The notes under the pieces were generated by a model. That model did no database searches and was not told the origin of the DNA. It saw nothing but the letters and a program-made list of their open reading frames with translations. A program made the translations under genes and the position numbers. Of a stretch of 64,000 nucleotides of DNA, positions 34,548 to 47,240 are shown one piece after another; position 1 is the first letter of the stretch, and the number at the start of each line of letters is the position of its first letter. The stretch covers positions 27,707,294 through 27,771,293 of the forward strand of contig NC_063155.1 in assembly GCF_020921035.1 (NCBI RefSeq). Reading direction: 5' to 3'. This stretch comes from Rhodamnia argentea. Lineage: Eukaryota > Streptophyta > Magnoliopsida > Myrtales > Myrtaceae.

Positions 34548-37248
34548 CTTACTATTCACCGGGCATTTGATTCTTTGATTTCTTTTTCTTCCTTGTATCG
34601 ATGTACATACTTTTAACATCTTGAGGAGTTGTAAATGCTTCTTGTGCTAGGTCGCAGAGAATCAGAGTCCTTCTAGAGAGTAGTGAGCTCGTGTCGTTCT
34701 TGTCAAGGGCCGATGTTTTTCTAGCTGTTACGATCAGAGAGTTGCTTCTGTGTTTTTGCGACATTCGCAGTTCTGTTGCTTTGATAATTCTATGCCAGCT
34801 ATGGCCATTCAGAATGTGCATCGATGTTTTGTCTTGGCACCATCTTTTTTGGATGGTCATCAGCTGAGTCAAAAGCTCCCAGTAGGTTTCATTTCAGTGC
34901 TTTAGAACTTGTCCCATGGAGGTGTTGATTGGGTTGCGTTGACCAATGACATTGTTGTTGACTATGTCAAGAGACGGAAGAAGGAAGTGGTACATGAGTT
35001 ATTATCTTTCTAATTGCTAGGCAAATTCGATCGTCAAGATCAAATTTGACGGGCCTTCACTTTGGCAGTGCGAGTCGATCTTCTCAAGGATGGATGTTGT
35101 TATTCGATCCAAATGAGCACACTCGCTATTTAGGAGAAACGGCCACACGGTTACGGTGTACCATAAGTGTTTTTACGGGATCGGGTCCGCATCCGATTGG
35201 GATAATAAACACACGGTCCGTCGGATCTACTTTGCAAAACAATTTATCTATCGTGTAACTTGCCGATGTTAAGAGAAAGTTTCAGATGCAAAATAATTTT
35301 ATCTATCGTACCTTGCGGATGTCAAGAGAAAGTTTCAGATGCGATGGTGATCAAACTTGCGTCCGGTCAATGAAAGTTACCATACGAATGGGAAATTATT
35401 TACACATTGGTTGCAAAACTTTGGAAAAGTGTAAAGGGAAGTTCCATTCAATTACCTATTTGACGAACAATAGCACAAAAGAAATTCACTATCAACTTGG
35501 GTAGATCATTATTTCCGGGGAAAATGACAAGTCCCGGTACCAAGAGAACTTATGACCACCAAAGAGAAATTACACCCTCCAAATAAAAGTTACCAAACCA
35601 TATTTTGCCGATAAATTATTGTAGTGAAGACAATTACGTATGTACATTAGAGGAAAGTGAGATTAATAGGTAATTTACGAACAATGGGACAAGAAATTAG
35701 ATATTTACTTAAGCAAACTACTATGGTTTTGTGGAATATTAGGAACCATAGGACCCGTAGAACTTTCGAGGACAGACTGAAAATTACATTTTGTAAAGAA
35801 AATGTAGATAATTATAAGTAACGAGCAAACTACTACAAGTGAGGAAAACAATGAATGCCAGAGGAAAGTTAAGATGAATTACGTTGTATTTGGTGTCGTC
35901 TTTTTTTCTTTTTCTTTTTTTTTCTCTCTCTTAACAGTACAGTAATTTGCTGTAAACATAATATCTAGAAAATAGTCTAAGGTAAAGTAGGTTGTGTATG
36001 GAGTTTTGTCTTATGGAAAAACGAAATTATCGCCTAAGAAAATTTTCCTCATTTATCTCCATTTTAAGATAATGACATTAGCCGACAAAAAGGTGACAAT
36101 GTCGACGTTGAACTAAATACGTATACTCAAGAAAAAATATCTTTAATAATGACAGTACAATTTCCATCCATTTCCCTCGGTAATCTATTATTAACAACTT
36201 CTTTCCAACTCATTTCATTGTAAAGGGAAAAAAAAGAATATCATATTCTAGATTTACGACTTTTCTCAAATATCAAACAAGAGAAAGAAACAAACATAAA
36301 ATTATTCATAGATGACGAACCTTGCGGAGGAACCTTTAGGTTTTCGGGGCATTGGATTCTCACTAATGTTTGCATTACTCAAGCCAACATTCTCGCTTCT
36401 GCTTCGTCCACCCCTGCTCTCGCGGGTGCTTCTATAAGTTTTTGAATATCATCAATTTTCGATCTAGTAAACTTGTAAATGTATCATATATTTAGACACT
36501 AGATGATTCAGTGGATTTTACCATAATTTTTCTAATCAATCGAATTCCGGAGATAAATGGGAATTAATTCTAACTCCCACATGATGAAAAAAAGTAAAAG
36601 GTCTCGAGAAGAAAATGATCCTATTTGACCGTTGTACATTGCTAACATCGGGAAATGGAATAATCGGGAATCTCGAGTAACGGGCCGAGCCGCTAAAGTA
36701 GCTAAAGTGGTGGATTTAGTCGTGGCTAAGCATGTCGTGAACGGGGTCGAATGATTTAGCTCCTGAAATGTGTTTATTGTTTGTGGACAGCAGGATCAAC
36801 CGGTTTATGACACAAGCACGATGAAACGATTCCGAGCATGCCTAAAACATGTGGCATGTAAAAAAATTGACGACTCCGGTGCCCTGATTACCGTGCACAA
36901 TATGTCGATCCGAAATATGTTAATGTGAAAATTTTTAATTATTTGTTGGGCTAAGCACACCTTTTGAGTTTATATTGTTAATTCGAGAATGTTTTAATCG
37001 CATCTTAGCTATGTATACGTATACGACACGACGAGTCAAAAACGACGTCGGTCACACAACTTCGGAGTTCTGTCCGATATTTATTTTGCGCTAGCAATCA
37101 AACTCTAATTTCAATTGTAGGATTTCTCCGAACGTCTTTCTCAGCCAATCGTTCCAAACACGCAGCTTCAGATCATCTCTTCTTCTTCTTCTTCGTGCAA
37201 GAGAGAGAGAGACCTGCAATTCCCTGCCCTGAAATCGAAACTCGGAGG
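34548..37248. other. Gene-free stretch between PSS1 and TatC
   Basis: The first about 350 bp should be PSS1 3' UTR. A 53-bp period tandem repeat lies at about 35241-35342 (units containing AAGAGAAAGTTTCAGATGC). The rest, to about 37080, is AT-rich without recognisable coding or RNA features. The final 150 bp before 37249 are CT/AG-rich and probably the TatC leader. Confidence 0.45.
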
Positions 37249-40200
37249 ATGGGGAGTACGAGCGCTGCTCTCTTCCCTCATTTGCAGCTCAGCAACTGCA
37301 GCTTCAACCCTCTTAGTTCCACGAGAAGAAGCGGCCCGAGCTCGCTTCGCTTCGGTGGCTCTAGAAGAACGAGATTGAGATTGGATTTGAGCAGTTTGAG
37401 GAGTCGCAAGGGTTTCGGTGAAGTTGTTTGCTTTGCCTTTGAGGATGATGATGGCGGGAATAAGCAACCCGAGTTAGGCACTAGTGGCAGCGTTGGCTCG
37501 GCTGTAGAAGATAGACCTGGTAAAGTGCTGAATTCGGTCGCCTTTTTATTTATGCATTGTTTTGTTCCCTGTGATGTGTTCGTAACTTGGTGAATTTTGG
37601 TCTTTTTGGCTGTTGAAAGATTGGGTGTCCTTGGTTAGAAGGAGGTAATAAAAGGGGAATTGGTATTGGATTTGTTGGTTCTTGTTGAAGAATACTAACT
37701 GGGAAGTGTCCTGATTAGGAGTAGAGTTATCTAATTTCAAAGTGTGATTTTCGTATGTACAAGAAGTCGAACGAAGGAAACGGTGGATTGGGGTTGATGT
37801 CTGCAAATGCAATTTCATATCACTTGGAAATTTGGCGCTTCTATGTCCAATTATTTAGTTCTTTCTTTTCCTGTAATTAGACAATCTCTTGTGGCTTAAG
37901 ATTATTCAAGCTTAATTGCCTCTTGTAATAATCAGGGAACTTAAATAGTTTGCAGCATCAACCTAGAGGATGATCAGATTGATTTCTGTGCTATATGCTT
38001 GGTCAAATGGCGGTGTCATATCAGGCACCAGCTTTAGAGGTTGTTCCTGAAACACTTATTTTTGCGCTACATTTGGTGAAATTGTGTTGTCCTATAGACA
38101 ACGGCTCGAGAGATTCTTCTTAGGTACTATTTAACACTAAACACATTGCATTCTTCGTGTCCTGAGTGCTTCCCACTTCGCTTGCAATAACTCTGTTATC
38201 TTAGTGTCTGTTGGAGGTTGCTACGTCTTTTCATTCCTTTGTGATGTGAATATGCAACATAGACGAGTGTGTTTGGTTTGAAGTGTTTTTAGCTTTTAGC
38301 TGTGTTCTTTCTTTTTCTCTCTGTTGCATAAATCCACCTCTGTTCAATCAAACCTAACACTGGGAAAAGAATTACGCATCATCTGCATTGTCTGTCACTG
38401 AAAACATGTTTCTTCTTGGTTGCAGCCTGTATATGCAGGCTAAATCTTTACTATTTTTCTGCTATTCTAATATTCATTTGCAGTTTATTTGTTATCGAAG
38501 CCATACGTCTGAGTCATGGATATAGTGCACTTGTCTAAGTTACATGTAAGCTGACATCGCATTAGTGGATGATGCAGGTGAGGCTGATAACTTGAGGCAA
38601 GAGACCATTGAGACCTTTAACCAAGATGATGGAAGAAGTCCCCTTTATGATCTTCTGTATCCTGATAAAGATCTCCTCCCAGATGACAAGGAAATGAGTA
38701 TATTTGATCATCTTGAAGAGCTGAGACAACGAGTATTTGTGTCTGTTATGGCAGTTGGTGCTGCTATTTTGGGATGCTTTGCTTTCTCAAAAGAGTTAGT
38801 AGTGATTCTGGAAGCTCCTGTCAAAACACAAGGTGTTAGATTTCTGCAACTGGCTCCTGGTGAATTCTTCTTTACAACTTTGAAGGTCTCTTTTTCTCTC
38901 TCTCTCTCACACACGCGTGCGCACACACACAGAGTTGGTGAGCCAATATCCGTGTATCTTTTGTACAAGTCAAGTGATTTCATCATCAATGTGGATTTCA
39001 TGGATCCATCATGACTAGAATATCAGATTTTATAGCTTCAGACATATTTGTACTAGTTCATTAGTAAGCAGAATGTGTTTGTTGGGCTGCTTGCACAGCG
39101 AAATTATTTATTATGTGAACCTGCTGATGGGGTGGACTCCTGTTGCTTCGTTGTCTGAATCAACAGATTGTGTGACCAGATTTGGCAATTCTAACAAAAC
39201 AATATATGCCTGAGCTCTTTCATAATATTGAGCTGATATAGCATGTATGGAGTATTTGCTTGATTATGTTCACATTTTTTCATGCCTTGCTAAAACCATG
39301 GTTGGGCGATCTGTATATGATGATGGCGTGCTGTTACAATTTAAGTCTTTTATTTCATACTGCAGGTTTCTGGCTATTGCGGTCTTCTCCTAGGAAGCCC
39401 TGTTATTCTCTATGAGATCATAGCCTTTGTTCTTCCAGGTCTAACGAAAGCAGAAAGAAGGTTCCTCGGGCCTATTGTATTAGGGTCTTCTGTGCTTTTC
39501 TATGCTGGCATTGTGTTCTCCTACCTAATTCTCACTCCAGCAGCCTTGAATTTCTTTGTGAGTTATGCGGAAGGGGCCGTTGAGTCACTGTGGTCCATTG
39601 ATCAATACTTTGAGTTTGTGCTAGTGCTCATGTTCAGCACTGGTATATCTTTTCAGGTAAAACTTTAGTTTGCAAGTTTATACAATGATATGAGTTTGTT
39701 GCTTTCTTTTGTATCCCTAAAATTGGCTTCATGGGCACTTTTACGCGAAGAGTTGAGTTAACAATGGAGACTTCGAATGATCGTTTGGGAGTTTTTCTGA
39801 AAATTTTATGAGACAAAACTGTTGCTTTAAGGATGAACATAATGGCTGGGGGGTCGCAATGTGGACATCGTTATCAAAATGGAAACAAGGAAGGGGTTTT
39901 TTCTGCCCAATGAATTTATAATTAGGATTTGTGGTTGATGTTTATGGATGCGCTTCCTCCAATGTTGGAGAGAATGAAATACTCATTCATCCCATGCTTC
40001 TAGCCATAGGTCTTTATGTTTTCTGGAAGAATTCTACTATTTTGGTCCCTGATTTTTTGCTCTTTATCTGATCAAGTCCGTGCACTTTTAATTTGTCTAA
40101 TCAAGTCCTTCTACTTTCACGATTTTTCTAATCAAGTCCATCTAACACTAAATCTGATCCAATTCAGTTGACATGACTGTGGAACGATGCCAATGCGTGA

Positions 40201-41147
40201 TACACAAAAAAATGGGGATGCTCACAAAGACATGTTTGGGAAAATTTAGCCAATGTAGACAACGTCAGAGTATGATGCGTATAAAATTTAGCCAGTGTGG
40301 ACGCCCTCTTGGACATCCGTAATGGAAAAGTTTTATCCACATCAAAGGGCTACATCAGTTTAATTTGATTGGATTTAATGTCGAAGGGACTTGATTAGAA
40401 AGTTTGCAAAAGTAGCACGACTTTATTAGACAAATTAGAAGTCTAGAGATGTGATCAGGAAAAGTGTGAAATATATATGTGTGTGTGTGTGTGGGGAAAG
40501 AAATATCATTATTGAAAAATAGAAATTTTCCTCATTTTTTGACCAAGGGTTTCTGGCAATAATTTCGTTCAACGTGATTGAGATATAAGAAATTATTAGA
40601 AAACAGCTCTACTTGAGTTTCATCCTTCATTTTTCTCTGTTTCCCTGTTCAACTAATAAGATTAGTCAATAATTGTGGTATTGTGTGCTAGAGAATGCAA
40701 ATTTAGACATCACCCATAACCTCTACCCGTGTATGCCCATTCCTTGAAAGCTGTATGGTAAAGCAAAATCGATTCTAGGAACTGGTTGTGGAGTCTTTCC
40801 TGTAAATGACGAGATATTCCTCATGAAAGGCATATATAACTTCATTCGACTAAAGAGCGAAATTTGTGGTTCTGGTTCTGCTTTACTCGGTTTTTCTACA
40901 GCTTTGTTCAACTCCTGATATTTTTACCGTCCTTCAGGTTCCAGTAATACAGCTCCTTCTAGGACAAGTCGGTCTAGTAACGGGAGACCAAATGCTGTCC
41001 ATTTGGAGATATGTAATTGTAGGTGCGGTCGTAGTTGCTGCTGTATTAACACCATCAACAGATCCTCTTACTCAAATGCTGCTGGCAACACCTCTTCTTG
41101 GTCTGTACTTGGGCGGTGCATGGGCAGTTAAGCTCACAGGCCGGTGA
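37249..41147 (+). CDS. TATC: Sec-independent protein translocase TatC, chloroplast
   Basis: TatC is the receptor core subunit of the thylakoid twin-arginine translocase, binding RR signal peptides with Hcf106 and working with Tha4. Exons: 37249-37519, 38578-38885, 39366-39656, 40938-41147; total 1080 nt (359 aa). The first about 85 residues are Ser/Arg-rich and fit a transit peptide. The mature part has the TatC hallmark [14 protein letters not shown] (DHLEELR at about 134-140), then [46 protein letters not shown] and [20 protein letters not shown], consistent with six membrane spans. Intron 2 opens with a CT/CA microsatellite at the donor. Intron 3 (39657-40937) holds a fold-back repeat. I chose the ATG at 37249 because it is the first in frame and gives a normal transit peptide. 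Confidence 0.95.
38886..38934. repeat. CT/CA microsatellite directly at TatC intron 2 donor
   Basis: The intron begins GTCTCTTTTTCTCTCTCTC and runs into CACACACGCG and further CA repeats. Same arrangement as in PSS1 at 34113. Confidence 0.9.
40020..40470. repeat. Fold-back element in TatC intron 3
   Basis: The left arm contains staggered copies of CTAATCAAGTCC preceded by TGATCAAGTCC. The right arm contains the inverse, GGACTTGATTAGA, with AATTAGAAGTC and GTGATCAGGAAAA. Arms of about 120-130 bp align through the phrase AATTTGTCTAATCAAGTC. Same general design as 19042-19486. Confidence 0.75.
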
Positions 41148-42557
41148 ACTTTATGGGCTCACAACTTTACTGATGTGTACAATCAGAGTGCGCGCGGCGT
41201 CTGAGAGTACCGCAAAGGATGTACTTGAAAATAGCTGTCAGTGAAGAATTTATGTACAAATTTACTGATCGGTCTTCTAATCCGAGGGTTATATATTCTT
41301 TTACACTAGCGATGGTGGTGTAAGGTTCCTGGTTTCTAGTGGAGCATTTTCAATACATCTGCTCTTCAGTCTTACTCTTTTACTCCTGTTCAAAAGCTTC
41401 CATCGCTTATCACAAGAATTTGTTGCTAACATAAACACCAAACCTTTACACAACTAGTGGTGCCGCTGTTGGTGAAAGTTTATCTTAACCATTTGTAATT
41501 ATTTTCCCTTCTAACCTATGCTGTCCACGTCCTTGAAACACGTCTTGAAATCTTGTATCGATGAGATTTCTCAACATTTTGCACAACCAGTGGTGCTGTT
41601 GTTGGTGTAAGTTTGTCTTAACCATTTGCAATTATTTTTCAGCGTTTGCGCAGAACATTAACCGGTTCATTGAAAGCCCTTCTGAACTTTTTAGCGTATT
41701 GGCTTTTCTATCGATAGTTATCTTACTGCGGATGCAAAGAAATGGTCTAAGGAGCAAATTAGAAGCAAATTGAGATCATTGATGCATCACCACCTGTATC
41801 CTTCCACCTCTATTTATCAGTGAAAGCATTGAATGATGCCTCCCAAGGCCTTTGGGTCTCTCTAAATAACCTTGGCCAAAAGTCAAGCCGTTTCACATAC
41901 TCTTGTGGAGAGGTTTGGGAAATGCAAAGGATTTCCAAAGTCCTATAAATTCCCTTAGTCCAAGATAGATCCGTAGAAGTTTTTTGGCTTTAGCATTTTT
42001 GGAATGCTAATGTATTTATTTCTTCCAACTTTGCCCTCGCTTAACTTTCGAAATTATGGAAATGCCCTCTTCACGCTACGTCGCTGACGAGGCCAAATCT
42101 TACCACCAACGGAGGTGCGAGGTCGATTTTTTCTTTAATAGCATAAGTCCTTCACAAGAGCAGTTTTTTTTTTTTTCCAAACAGAATGTAAACCAATTTT
42201 GATTATACTTTACCAAACACCATTTCCATTTTGAAAAAACCGTTCCATCTAATGTGCTTTGCATTTCCCCAAAATAGCCTTAGCAAATGCAGCAATACAG
42301 CACATTATAGTTGACCGTTGTCATGGAAAGGAGCGAACTTCTTTTGTTGATGCATTTTGCATCAATAGAAACTGCTTGTTCTTGGCCTAGAAGAAAAGAA
42401 AGTAAAAGAAGAAGAAACTGGTCGTGCTGACAATGGGGAGAGAATAAAGAGGCCGCACATTTTAGACTTTCTATCAGCAAACTTCAGCCACTAATGTAGG
42501 GGAAAGAATTGATTTGAGCATGAGTTTCTTCCTTCCTAAGAACTCTTTTTTGCTTGC
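41148..42557. other. Intergenic stretch between TatC and the first MATE gene (convergent 3' ends)
   Basis: Holds the TatC 3' UTR on the left and the MATE 3' flank on the right. A phrase of about 55 bp (core CTTAACCATTTG followed by AATTATTTT) occurs at about 41449-41505 and again at 41581-41640. No gene recognised; the 70-codon ORF at 41561-41773 has no motif. Confidence 0.45.
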
Positions 42558-44854
42558 TCACTCCAGGGCATTGTTAGTCTCAGATCTTCCTTGAAATATT
42601 CTGTCCCTTGCCCTCTCTGCCTGCAGTGTCAGGAAATGGAGAAAACAAGAAACACGGTGATCGTTGATATCTCGATAAAATTGTCTGACGAAATCATGCA
42701 CATCTAGTTCCGTCCTAATTGAATTGTTAAGAAGACTAATGGCCGGAAGCTGAGAATCTTGGCTTAAGAATTGAAACTATGAATTCAAGAGGATGAATCC
42801 TCTTCAATCCTCATTGATTCCTGGCAATCAATAACAAAGCAGCATCGCTACATCGTGATGGCTACTCTGTTTGGTTTTTTGTTTTTTACAAGAATCGAGC
42901 TAGGAGCAAGCACCTGCTTGTTCCAATCCGTGCAGGTCGTGACGATAATTAGCAGAACCGTCTGAACAAGAGAACCGATCTGAATTCCGATCCAAAGCCC
43001 CTTTCCTCTCCAGTGTGCATAGAAACCCAACATTGCAGCAATGGGAATCCCACAAAGGTAATATGCCCCAAGGTTGATGTACGCTCCAATGTGCTGCCAA
43101 CCACATCCTCTGGCCACACCTGGGACAGAACCAAAGAAGCAAAAAGAAGAAATCAATTGGGGTCTCCAAATTCTCAGGAAAGAGATAGCCACGAACTGTT
43201 ATTTGTTCCGGTGTTCTAAGGAATGAACCTGAAAGGACTCCTTGTAAGTTGTCTAGTATCACAGATAGGCACACAAGAGGAGCCATGGATTCAACATAGT
43301 GGACCACCTCTTCCTCGTCGCTGAATATGTAGCCGAATGAGCGGCGCGTGGTGAACAGGATTGTGCTTACCACAGCAACCCCCAACACCGTAATGAGCAT
43401 GACAACGCCAACGGCTTGGCGAGCCGCCTGTGGATTCCCTGCTCCTAGTTCATTCGAAACCCGTGTGCTACGATCAAATACTTGTGTCTTTTAGTCGAAA
43501 AATCGAAGAAAATTGGATGATAACGGTTAGCCATATGTGCATATATGGTAACATGTATGTGCGAGTTTCTGGGTGCGAACCTTACTGCTGCCCCAAGTCC
43601 ATCTGGGATCGTATAGAGCGTTGCGAGCACTGCCAAGCTGCCGAGCATCGAGAAATTGAAAATCAATCAACTCTGCAATTTTTTTCCCTTTGGAAGGAAG
43701 CTATTAAAAGTTTTGAGCATGCAAGCAAAACCAGAAGAACTCGCAGGCGAAAGCCTAAGTTCATACCACACAGATAGGACTGAAGTTTCAAGCTTCGGGT
43801 TGGGGAGAAGCCCAGAAAGCATCGTCAGAAACTCGAACGACCACCACTCCAGGCTGAAATCACTAGGACGAAAATACATCATTTGGTCTAAAACAGATGG
43901 ACTTAAAGCTAAGGCGAAAGACAGAGGGTACCCACCAAATCATGACAGCAGAAGGGACAGCGAAGCTGAAGAACTCTCTCATTCCTCGGAACAGCTCCAT
44001 GGAGATCCACACACGGGTCTTCGTCTTCGCGCAGTTTGGGGAATACTTCATGTACAATGCAAGCAGAATCACATTCAACCAATAGGACAGGCCTATGGCG
44101 ATGGCCGCTCCAAGGTTCCGGAAGCTAGAGTAGAACACCAGAGTCCAGCAGACCGCTATGTGGAAAACTAGCGTCACGAGGGAGCTCACGAGCAGAGGGA
44201 AGACAAGGGACTGTGTCTGAAAGTACCGGACCAGAGGCTGGAGAGTTCCGTAAGCAAAGAGCGCGGGAATGAGGCAGGTGGAGAATTTACTGGCCTCGAC
44301 GGAGATCTTGGGGTCTTGGCCCATGAGAACCAGCAGTTTCCCCATGAAGATCCATACTAGGGACAAGGGGAGACAGGCTAAGATGAGACAGAAAATGCCG
44401 GTGTGGATTTGGATGCTGAACTTTTGGTATTGCTCAGCTCCATAAGCTTGTCCGCAAAGAGTTTCAAGGGCACTTGACATGCCGAACTGCATCAATAAGC
44501 ATACAAAACTTGGTGAATGAAAATGATAGACACTGTTCTATAAGCTGACACACGAGCATGCATATCGATCTCAGATATGTAGAGAGAGAGAGAGAGAGGT
44601 ACGAGGGGACTGAAGCCGGTGACAGCGCAGAAGGAGATGGCGATGGCAGTGCTGGAGAGAGAGAGCTCGCCCAGGTGACCCACCATCATCACCGATATGA
44701 TCTGCAGGAAGTACTGCGACAGGTTGACTGCCACCATCGGCCCTGCTATGTACCCCATCCTCTTCGTCTCCTCCTTCAATGCCTTCCACCCGGAGCTCGA
44801 TGCGGAAACGTCATCGCCGCCGCTGCTCGCTAACAGACTCTCGCCCTCTTCCAT
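42558..44854 (-). CDS. MATE efflux transporter (DETOXIFICATION family), gene 1
   Basis: Proton-coupled multidrug/toxin extrusion carrier, expected in plasma membrane or tonoplast. Exons, 5' to 3' on the minus strand: 44854-44603, 44486-43936, 43853-43767, 43637-43581, 43467-43229, 43119-42914, 42620-42558. The sum is 1455 nt (484 aa), normal for the family. Motifs include [67 protein letters not shown] (from about residue 316) and [20 protein letters not shown]. Two MatE halves with about 12 membrane spans are expected. The upstream in-frame reading as far as 44908 begins with GTG, not ATG, so 44854 is the start. Closest in wording to the DTX1-19 type clade; substrate unknown. Confidence 0.94.
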
Positions 44855-44931
44855 ATGCCAACGCGTTACGTGTCTCTGCCACTCTGTCTCGCTCTTTATC
44901 TTGAGCACTTAGCTAGACATTCATTCAGGTT

Positions 44932-44945
44932 ATATTATAAATATT
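44932..44945 (-). promoter_or_regulatory. Candidate TATA box of MATE gene 1
   Basis: On the minus strand a TATTTATAATATA run lies about 80-90 bp upstream of the ATG at 44854. Confidence 0.35.
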
Positions 44946-44952
44946 CCATGTG

Positions 44953-45123
44953 GATCCAAAGCTCGTGTTTAACGCATCAGTTTGTCATATAAAATTTCAC
45001 GTTAGTCCAGAGCCCGTGTTTAATGCATCAGGCTATATTGTAATCGGGACAGGCCGCGTAATAACGCCTCAGGCCATTATATAGTCCGGACCCGCGTAAT
45101 AGCGCCTCAGGTCACTATTCCGC
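44953..45123. repeat. Degenerate 40-48 bp tandem repeat in the MATE gene 1 promoter
   Basis: Four successive units, each with (C)CGTGTTTAA(C/T)GCATCAG or its drifted form CCGCGTAATA(A/G)CGCCTCAG followed by an AT-rich half (TATATTGTAAT, CCATTATATAG, TCACTATT). Starts near 44953, 45005, 45045 and 45085. They lie 100-270 bp upstream of the ATG. Confidence 0.75.
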
Positions 45124-47240
45124 ATTTAATGCTCCCATGATTTTCTTTTTGGCCAAAATAGCTTTGCATGATGGGTCTTGACTTTATCTGATGACACTTA
45201 CCGCAAGAAATTAAAACGCAAATCTTACAGCAAGATTTAACCGGCTTCAACACTTAAATAATTGATGTAATTCCACGACCAAAAACAACGAATGTAAACC
45301 CTCTCAAACACTCGACAATAAGACGGCACTTCAAGAACTCTTTTGTGACCAACTACTCAATCCACGAGTACAGAGTGAAATATATATGCACTATGCTCGA
45401 CGAACCCAAATTGAATTCTGAAGGGAATAACTCAGAATATGTTATATGCTTTTCAATAAGGAAGATTGACTCGAGAGGATTTCGAAAAAGTCCAAGTTGG
45501 ACTTTATCCTTTTGATCTGACACTTCAAAGAAAACACGCAAACCAACTCCACATGCAAATGTGTTAAAAAAAAAAAAAAAAAACTCCATATGCAACATTC
45601 GTTTTCTGATTTCGAACGTCCGCACTATTGGACTTTAAACTTTTATTCTTATCAGCAAAGCAATTCAGATCGAGTTTGATTTATTGAGCTCAAATTCGAA
45701 ACATAATTTCAACAAAATATCATGCCAAAGTCATAAAATTAACACAACTCGACAAGTAAGGAATTCTTTTCGAAACTCAAATACCAGGAGAATTACAAAA
45801 TGTATCTCGTATCAAATCATAGACATAGACAATTACCGTCGAAGAACGAAGGATGCCGATTCGATACACATATCTTGCTGTGCAAATACGTTATCCACAT
45901 TTAAACAAAGTGTTTGCAGACCGCAGAAGAAAAATACTAAAAATTCAAAAGGAAAAGAAGGAGGAAGAGGACAAAAACAAACGAGCACACAACAAAATCC
46001 TAATGAAACAGTAGCGAGGGTTGGCAGCAAATTAGCGTACGGACAAGAGCTGAGCTCTCATGCCTGACGAGACGACAGATATTTTCTACCGCCGTTCGCG
46101 AAGCCGTGTAAGTATCATCTTCGCAAACCCCATTTAAGTTTTAACAGTTTTCATCTGATATGGATCTAGAGAGAGAGAGAGAGAGAGAGAATATCTTGGC
46201 GAATAGAGACAAGAAGGGCCGACACCTACTCGCCGTTGGCATTCCGTCCTGATGCGATGGTAATAGTGTGGTCCAGGATAAGACAGGCACTTCCAGTTCC
46301 ATATCCCAATTGGTTTGGCGCACTGCATTGAATCAAGGCCATTTATAAAGACCAAAGACCTAAACTTACTCGGTACATGGGGTGTTTCAGGTGCATCCGA
46401 ATAGTCGGGCCTTTGCGCCCAAGTTCCTGGATTATATATAAGAAAAAAGAGTCGCGCATCGGGTACCACGCATGTCGAACAATAAGTAAAAGGAAAAATT
46501 CCTGGGACCAATTCGTTTCGCTTTACAGATTCTGAAACGAGAAGCAGAGCTTTTGCAGTTCGACTCCTCCTAACTTTCACAGTGAAAGGGACTTTGCATG
46601 AACAAAGAAGGATGAAGGAATCTTGAGCACATTGTGAGGGCCCCTTGGGTTTCTTGGTGATAAATCTGGCTAAGACTACTTATCGTTGGTCGCTGCTTAT
46701 AGGCAAGAAGCGTTATTAGCTTTGGATGGTGATTTATGTTTGATGCTGCTAAGGTTTACGATGAATCCCGCATTTCTTTTCCAACTTAATTCGAAGATAT
46801 TCCCGAAAAGGGGTCTCCGCCGCGACACGATAAATATAAATGACAGACAGCTAACAACATAACTTTACCAAAATATCTAGATTTCTTGTGAAAAAAGGTA
46901 GCTGAAAATGACCAAGAATCTAGCTACAACCTGTCTAATAACTTGATGTGATAAGCATTTTCATTTCAGGCAAGGAAATGAAATTACCCCAGACTCTTAT
47001 TTGAATGACTGATGTTCATACACGACTTATGCTTGTGATTGTTGAATGCTGGCTGATTTTCAGAGGTCAGATATTTGTGCGGATATGGTGACCTTGTTTA
47101 GTAAATTTCAGTGGAAATTGCAAACGCCTGCGGATGCCACATGCAATCTAATGCAATCTATGTACGTGATACCACTGAAATCAAGACCTACTACAACTGG
47201 AGAGCTTGTGAATTGACAATGACTAAAGCTCTGCTTGAGC
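45124..47240. other. Intergenic stretch between MATE genes 1 and 2
   Basis: Contains the micro-insertion at 45545-45595 and an (AG)n tract at 46170-46190. The 148-codon minus-strand ORF ending at 46134 opens with GTG, runs through that AG tract and has no recognisable domain; the ORFs near 45684-46067 also have none. The last few hundred bases would be the MATE gene 2 3' flank. Confidence 0.4.
45545..45595 (+). mobile_element. Micro-insertion with 14-bp target duplication (A-tailed)
   Basis: AACTCCACATGCAA (45545-45558) and AACTCCATATGCAA (45582-45595) differ at one base. Between them lie ATGTGTT and a run of A (23 bp in total). The shape matches the other micro-insertions but the GACCC core is absent. 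Confidence 0.5.

Noticed and set aside
44855-44908. MATE gene 1 starting at 44908
   Set aside because: That upstream codon is GTG; the ATG at 44854 matches the family's usual start MEEGE/MEE-type N-terminus.
46134-46580. 148-codon minus-strand ORF between MATE genes 1 and 2
   Set aside because: It opens with GTG, not ATG, includes a translated (CT)n microsatellite (SLSLSLSL), and shows no recognisable domain.
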